Of a DNA stretch of 6,501 bases, positions 4,628-6,501 are shown piece after piece. A program made the position numbers and the translations under genes. The notes under the pieces are model-generated. The model did not search any database and had not been told where the DNA came from. It worked only from the letters and a program-made list of their open reading frames with translations. How positions within the stretch are numbered: the first letter of the stretch is position 1; each line of letters begins with the position of its first letter. The stretch lies in contig JALWKG010000075.1 in NCBI GenBank assembly GCA_027081565.1, positions 1-6,501 on the forward strand, given 5' to 3'. The stretch comes from Helicobacteraceae bacterium. GTDB taxonomy: Bacteria; Campylobacterota; Campylobacteria; Campylobacterales; Sulfurimonadaceae.

Positions 4628-5143
4628 GTGAGTAAAATTCTTTTACCTTTATTGTTTATATCTGTCTCTGTGTTTGCCAATGAGCATGCAGCAGAAGCAG
4701 GTACAGACATTGTACAGCGCACCGTTAACTTTGTAATCTTTGCAGGTATCTTATGGTACTTGTTAGCAGAACCAGTGAAAAACTTCTTCGGAGGTCGTTC
4801 ACAGGACATCGCTGACGAATTGCAAAAAGTACAAGACAGACTTAATGAGTCCAAGCAGACTAAAGAAGCTGCAAAAGCAAAGGTGTCAGAAGCTGAGAAG
4901 TTGGCTGAAGAGATCATTGCTACCGCTTCTAAAGAGGGTAAGATCTTAAATGAAAAGATCCTCAAGCAGTGTGATACAGACTTAGAGATGATGTCAAAGC
5001 AAGGTGGCGCTGGTATGGAACTTGAACAACGTAAGATGATTCGTAATCTCGTAGAAGAGATCATGGATGATGTACTTGCTCAAGAGAGTTCTGCACTGGA
5101 CAAAGATGCTATGGCTGGTATCATAATGAAGAAGGTGGCGTAA
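4628..5143 (+). CDS. atpF: F1Fo ATP synthase subunit b (peripheral stalk), with signal-peptide-like N-terminus
   Basis: A 171-residue b subunit. Residues 1-17 (MSKILLPLLFISVSVFA) look like a signal peptide with a VFA cleavage-like site before NEH. A second hydrophobic segment follows at about 33-47 (VNFVIFAGILWYLL), then the EPVKNFFGGRS junction and a long charged helix (about 58-150). The second segment is the conventional b-subunit anchor. The start is GTG 4628; AAGGAA at 4617-4622 overlaps the atpF' stop with a good spacer, and no usable ATG exists nearby (ATG 4626 is out of frame and stops at once). It pairs with b' to form the stator stalk holding delta and the alpha3-beta3 head. Its TAA shares one base with the atpH ATG (TAATG), implying coupled translation. 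Confidence 0.92.
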   Translation: MSKILLPLLFISVSVFANEHAAEAGTDIVQRTVNFVIFAGILWYLLAEPVKNFFGGRSQDIADELQKVQDRLNESKQTKEAAKAKVSEAEKLAEEIIATASKEGKILNEKILKQCDTDLEMMSKQGGAGMELEQRKMIRNLVEEIMDDVLAQESSALDKDAMAGIIMKKVA

Positions 5144-5676
5144 TGCAAGAATTAATCGCAAAACGTTATGTAAAATCATTGGGTGAAGCTACTGGTACTG
5201 AGTCATTGGTAAATATCGCTGAGATATTTAATGCAATCACAGAGAGCTTCAGCAACGATAAGTTTATCGCTGTTATGGAGAACCCGGAAGTTGCAAACGC
5301 AGACAAAGAATCAATTCTACTTGACGCTGTTAAGTCAGCAGGTTCGGAGAAGTTAAACAACTTCATCAAACTATTAGTAGAAAACGGACGTATCAGTATC
5401 ATTCCCGCAATGGCTGAAGAGATGCGTAAAGAGATCGCACGTAGTTCTAAGAACTATAGCGGTGTTGTTTACAGCAATGAAGATGTGGACGCAAAGACTT
5501 TGACAGACCTGAGTACAGGTTTGGGTAAAAAAGTCGACGCGACAGTAGCATTAACGTTTATCAAGAGTGATTACGACGGCCTTAAGGTTGAAGTAGCAGA
5601 TCTTGATATGGAGATCAATTTCTCTAAAACACGCGTTAACGCACAACTTGTAGAACACATCTTAAAAGCAATCTAA
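5143..5676 (+). CDS. atpH: F1Fo ATP synthase subunit delta
   Basis: A 177-residue cytoplasmic subunit of the OSCP/delta family, the usual length. The N-terminal helical domain (about 1-105) opens with IAKRYVKSLGEA and ends near the family signature LLVENGRISIIPAMAEEM (77-94). The C-terminal part includes LKVEVADLDMEINFSKTRVN, which fits the delta C-terminal motif. Delta caps the F1 head at the alpha N-termini and joins it to the b'/b stalk. ATG 5143 overlaps the atpF stop by one base, with GAAGG at 5131-5135 as ribosome binding site. The gene is followed by a 16-nt gap containing the atpA ribosome binding site. Confidence 0.92.
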   Translation: MQELIAKRYVKSLGEATGTESLVNIAEIFNAITESFSNDKFIAVMENPEVANADKESILLDAVKSAGSEKLNNFIKLLVENGRISIIPAMAEEMRKEIARSSKNYSGVVYSNEDVDAKTLTDLSTGLGKKVDATVALTFIKSDYDGLKVEVADLDMEINFSKTRVNAQLVEHILKAI

Positions 5677-5692
5677 ATAGGAGGCAAACACA

Positions 5693-6501
5693 GTGGTAGC
5701 TAAAATTCAAGCTGATGAGATCAGCTCAATTATTAAAGAACGTATTGACAACTTTGAACTAAGTGTTGATATTAACGAAACTGGAACAGTAATTTCTTAC
5801 GCAGACGGCGTTGCACAGGTTTATGGCATGAGCAATGTTATGGCTGGTGAGATGGTCGAATTCGAAGACGGAACACAGGGTCTTGTACTTAACCTTGAAG
5901 AGGCAAGCGTTGGTGTTGTTCTTCTTGGACGTAGTGAAGTACTTAGTGAAGGCATGATCGTTAAGCGCCTTGGTAAACTTTTAAGTGTACCAGTCGGTGA
6001 CGCTGTTATAGGTCGTGTTGTAAACGCACTTGGTGAGCCAGTAGATGGTAAAGGTCCTATCGAAGCAACAGAACACCGTTTTGTTGAAGAGAAAGCGCCT
6101 GGAATCATGGAACGTAAATCGGTTCATGAGCCACTTGCTACAGGTATTAAAGCGATCGACGCACTAGTGCCGATCGGCCGTGGTCAGCGTGAGCTTATTA
6201 TTGGTGACCGTCAGACAGGTAAGACTACTGTTGCATTAGATGCGATCATCAACCAAAAAGGTAACGGTGTTATCTGTGTCTACGTTGCAGTAGGACAAAA
6301 AGAGTCTACTGTTGCTCAGGTCGTTCGTCGTCTTGAAGAGCATGGCGCAATGGAGTACACTATCGTTGTTACTGCTACAGCAGCAGAAGCAGCAGCACTT
6401 CAGTTCCTTGCACCATACACTGGTGTGACAATGGGTGAGTATTTCCGTGACAATGGTCGTCATGGTCTTATCGTTTATGATGATCTTTCCAAGCATGCAG
6501 T
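5693..6501 (+). CDS. atpA: F1Fo ATP synthase subunit alpha, 3' partial
   Basis: The first 269 codons of alpha, roughly half of the usual 500-odd residues, running off the right edge. It starts at GTG 5693, preceded by a perfect AGGAGG at 5679-5684 with an 8-nt spacer; the N-terminus MVAKIQADEISSIIKERI is typical of alpha. Seen in order: the beta-barrel domain (about 25-95, including ADGVAQVYG and EFEDGTQGLVLNLE), RVVNALGEPVDG (108-119), the PIGRGQRELIIGDRQTGKT block with Walker A GDRQTGKT (171-178), and the Walker B strand LIVYDD (259-264). Alpha carries the non-catalytic nucleotide sites of the F1 head and contributes residues to the catalytic sites on beta. No frameshift or missing motif is seen in the visible part. 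Confidence 0.97.
   Translation, partial: MVAKIQADEISSIIKERIDNFELSVDINETGTVISYADGVAQVYGMSNVMAGEMVEFEDGTQGLVLNLEEASVGVVLLGRSEVLSEGMIVKRLGKLLSVPVGDAVIGRVVNALGEPVDGKGPIEATEHRFVEEKAPGIMERKSVHEPLATGIKAIDALVPIGRGQRELIIGDRQTGKTTVALDAIINQKGNGVICVYVAVGQKESTVAQVVRRLEEHGAMEYTIVVTATAAEAAALQFLAPYTGVTMGEYFRDNGRHGLIVYDDLSKHA

Noticed and set aside
4609..5064. A 151-codon minus-strand open frame opposite atpF.
   Set aside because: Its serine/cysteine-rich, low-complexity product is what the reverse strand of a coiled-coil gene gives; atpF is clearly the real gene.

Overview
The window looks like chromosomal DNA of a Campylobacterota (epsilonproteobacterial) chemolithotroph of the Sulfurovum/Sulfurimonas kind. 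This rests on protein style and gene order: an ATP synthase cluster that begins with a b' and b pair (atpF', atpF), has no atpB or atpE next to it, and has a b subunit carrying a signal-peptide-like N-terminus. The genus is an inference, not a match.

Region 1 (1-3303) is a tight plus-strand gene group: metX (5' end cut off), xseB (8-nt overlap), a nitrilase-fold protein (13-nt gap) and truD (12-nt gap). The spacing suggests one transcript, although the products serve unrelated tasks (methionine synthesis, DNA processing, unknown, tRNA modification). The nitrilase-fold protein keeps the fold and the catalytic Glu, but the expected Lys and Cys read as Gln and Gly, so it is probably a pseudoenzyme.

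Region 2 (3304-4195) has no credible gene. Its first two thirds are packed with hairpins. By eye it contains two inverted copies of one structured repeat: A at 3436-3663 (+) and B at 3749-3890 (-). Their stems differ in sequence but stay paired, and their outer ends look like outward-facing intrinsic terminators. Copy A holds an extra fold-back segment of about 74 nt that copy B lacks. The last third (about 3960-4195) is AT-rich and should hold the atp promoter.

Region 3 (4196-6501) is the start of the F1Fo ATP synthase operon: atpF' (b'), atpF (b), atpH (delta) and the first 269 codons of atpA (alpha). Each gene has a clear ribosome binding site; atpF and atpA use GTG starts. These give the peripheral stalk (b'/b/delta) and the nucleotide-binding alpha subunit; gamma, beta and epsilon are expected beyond the right edge.

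The most unusual items are the paired covarying repeat between truD and the atp operon and the apparently inactive nitrilase homologue.
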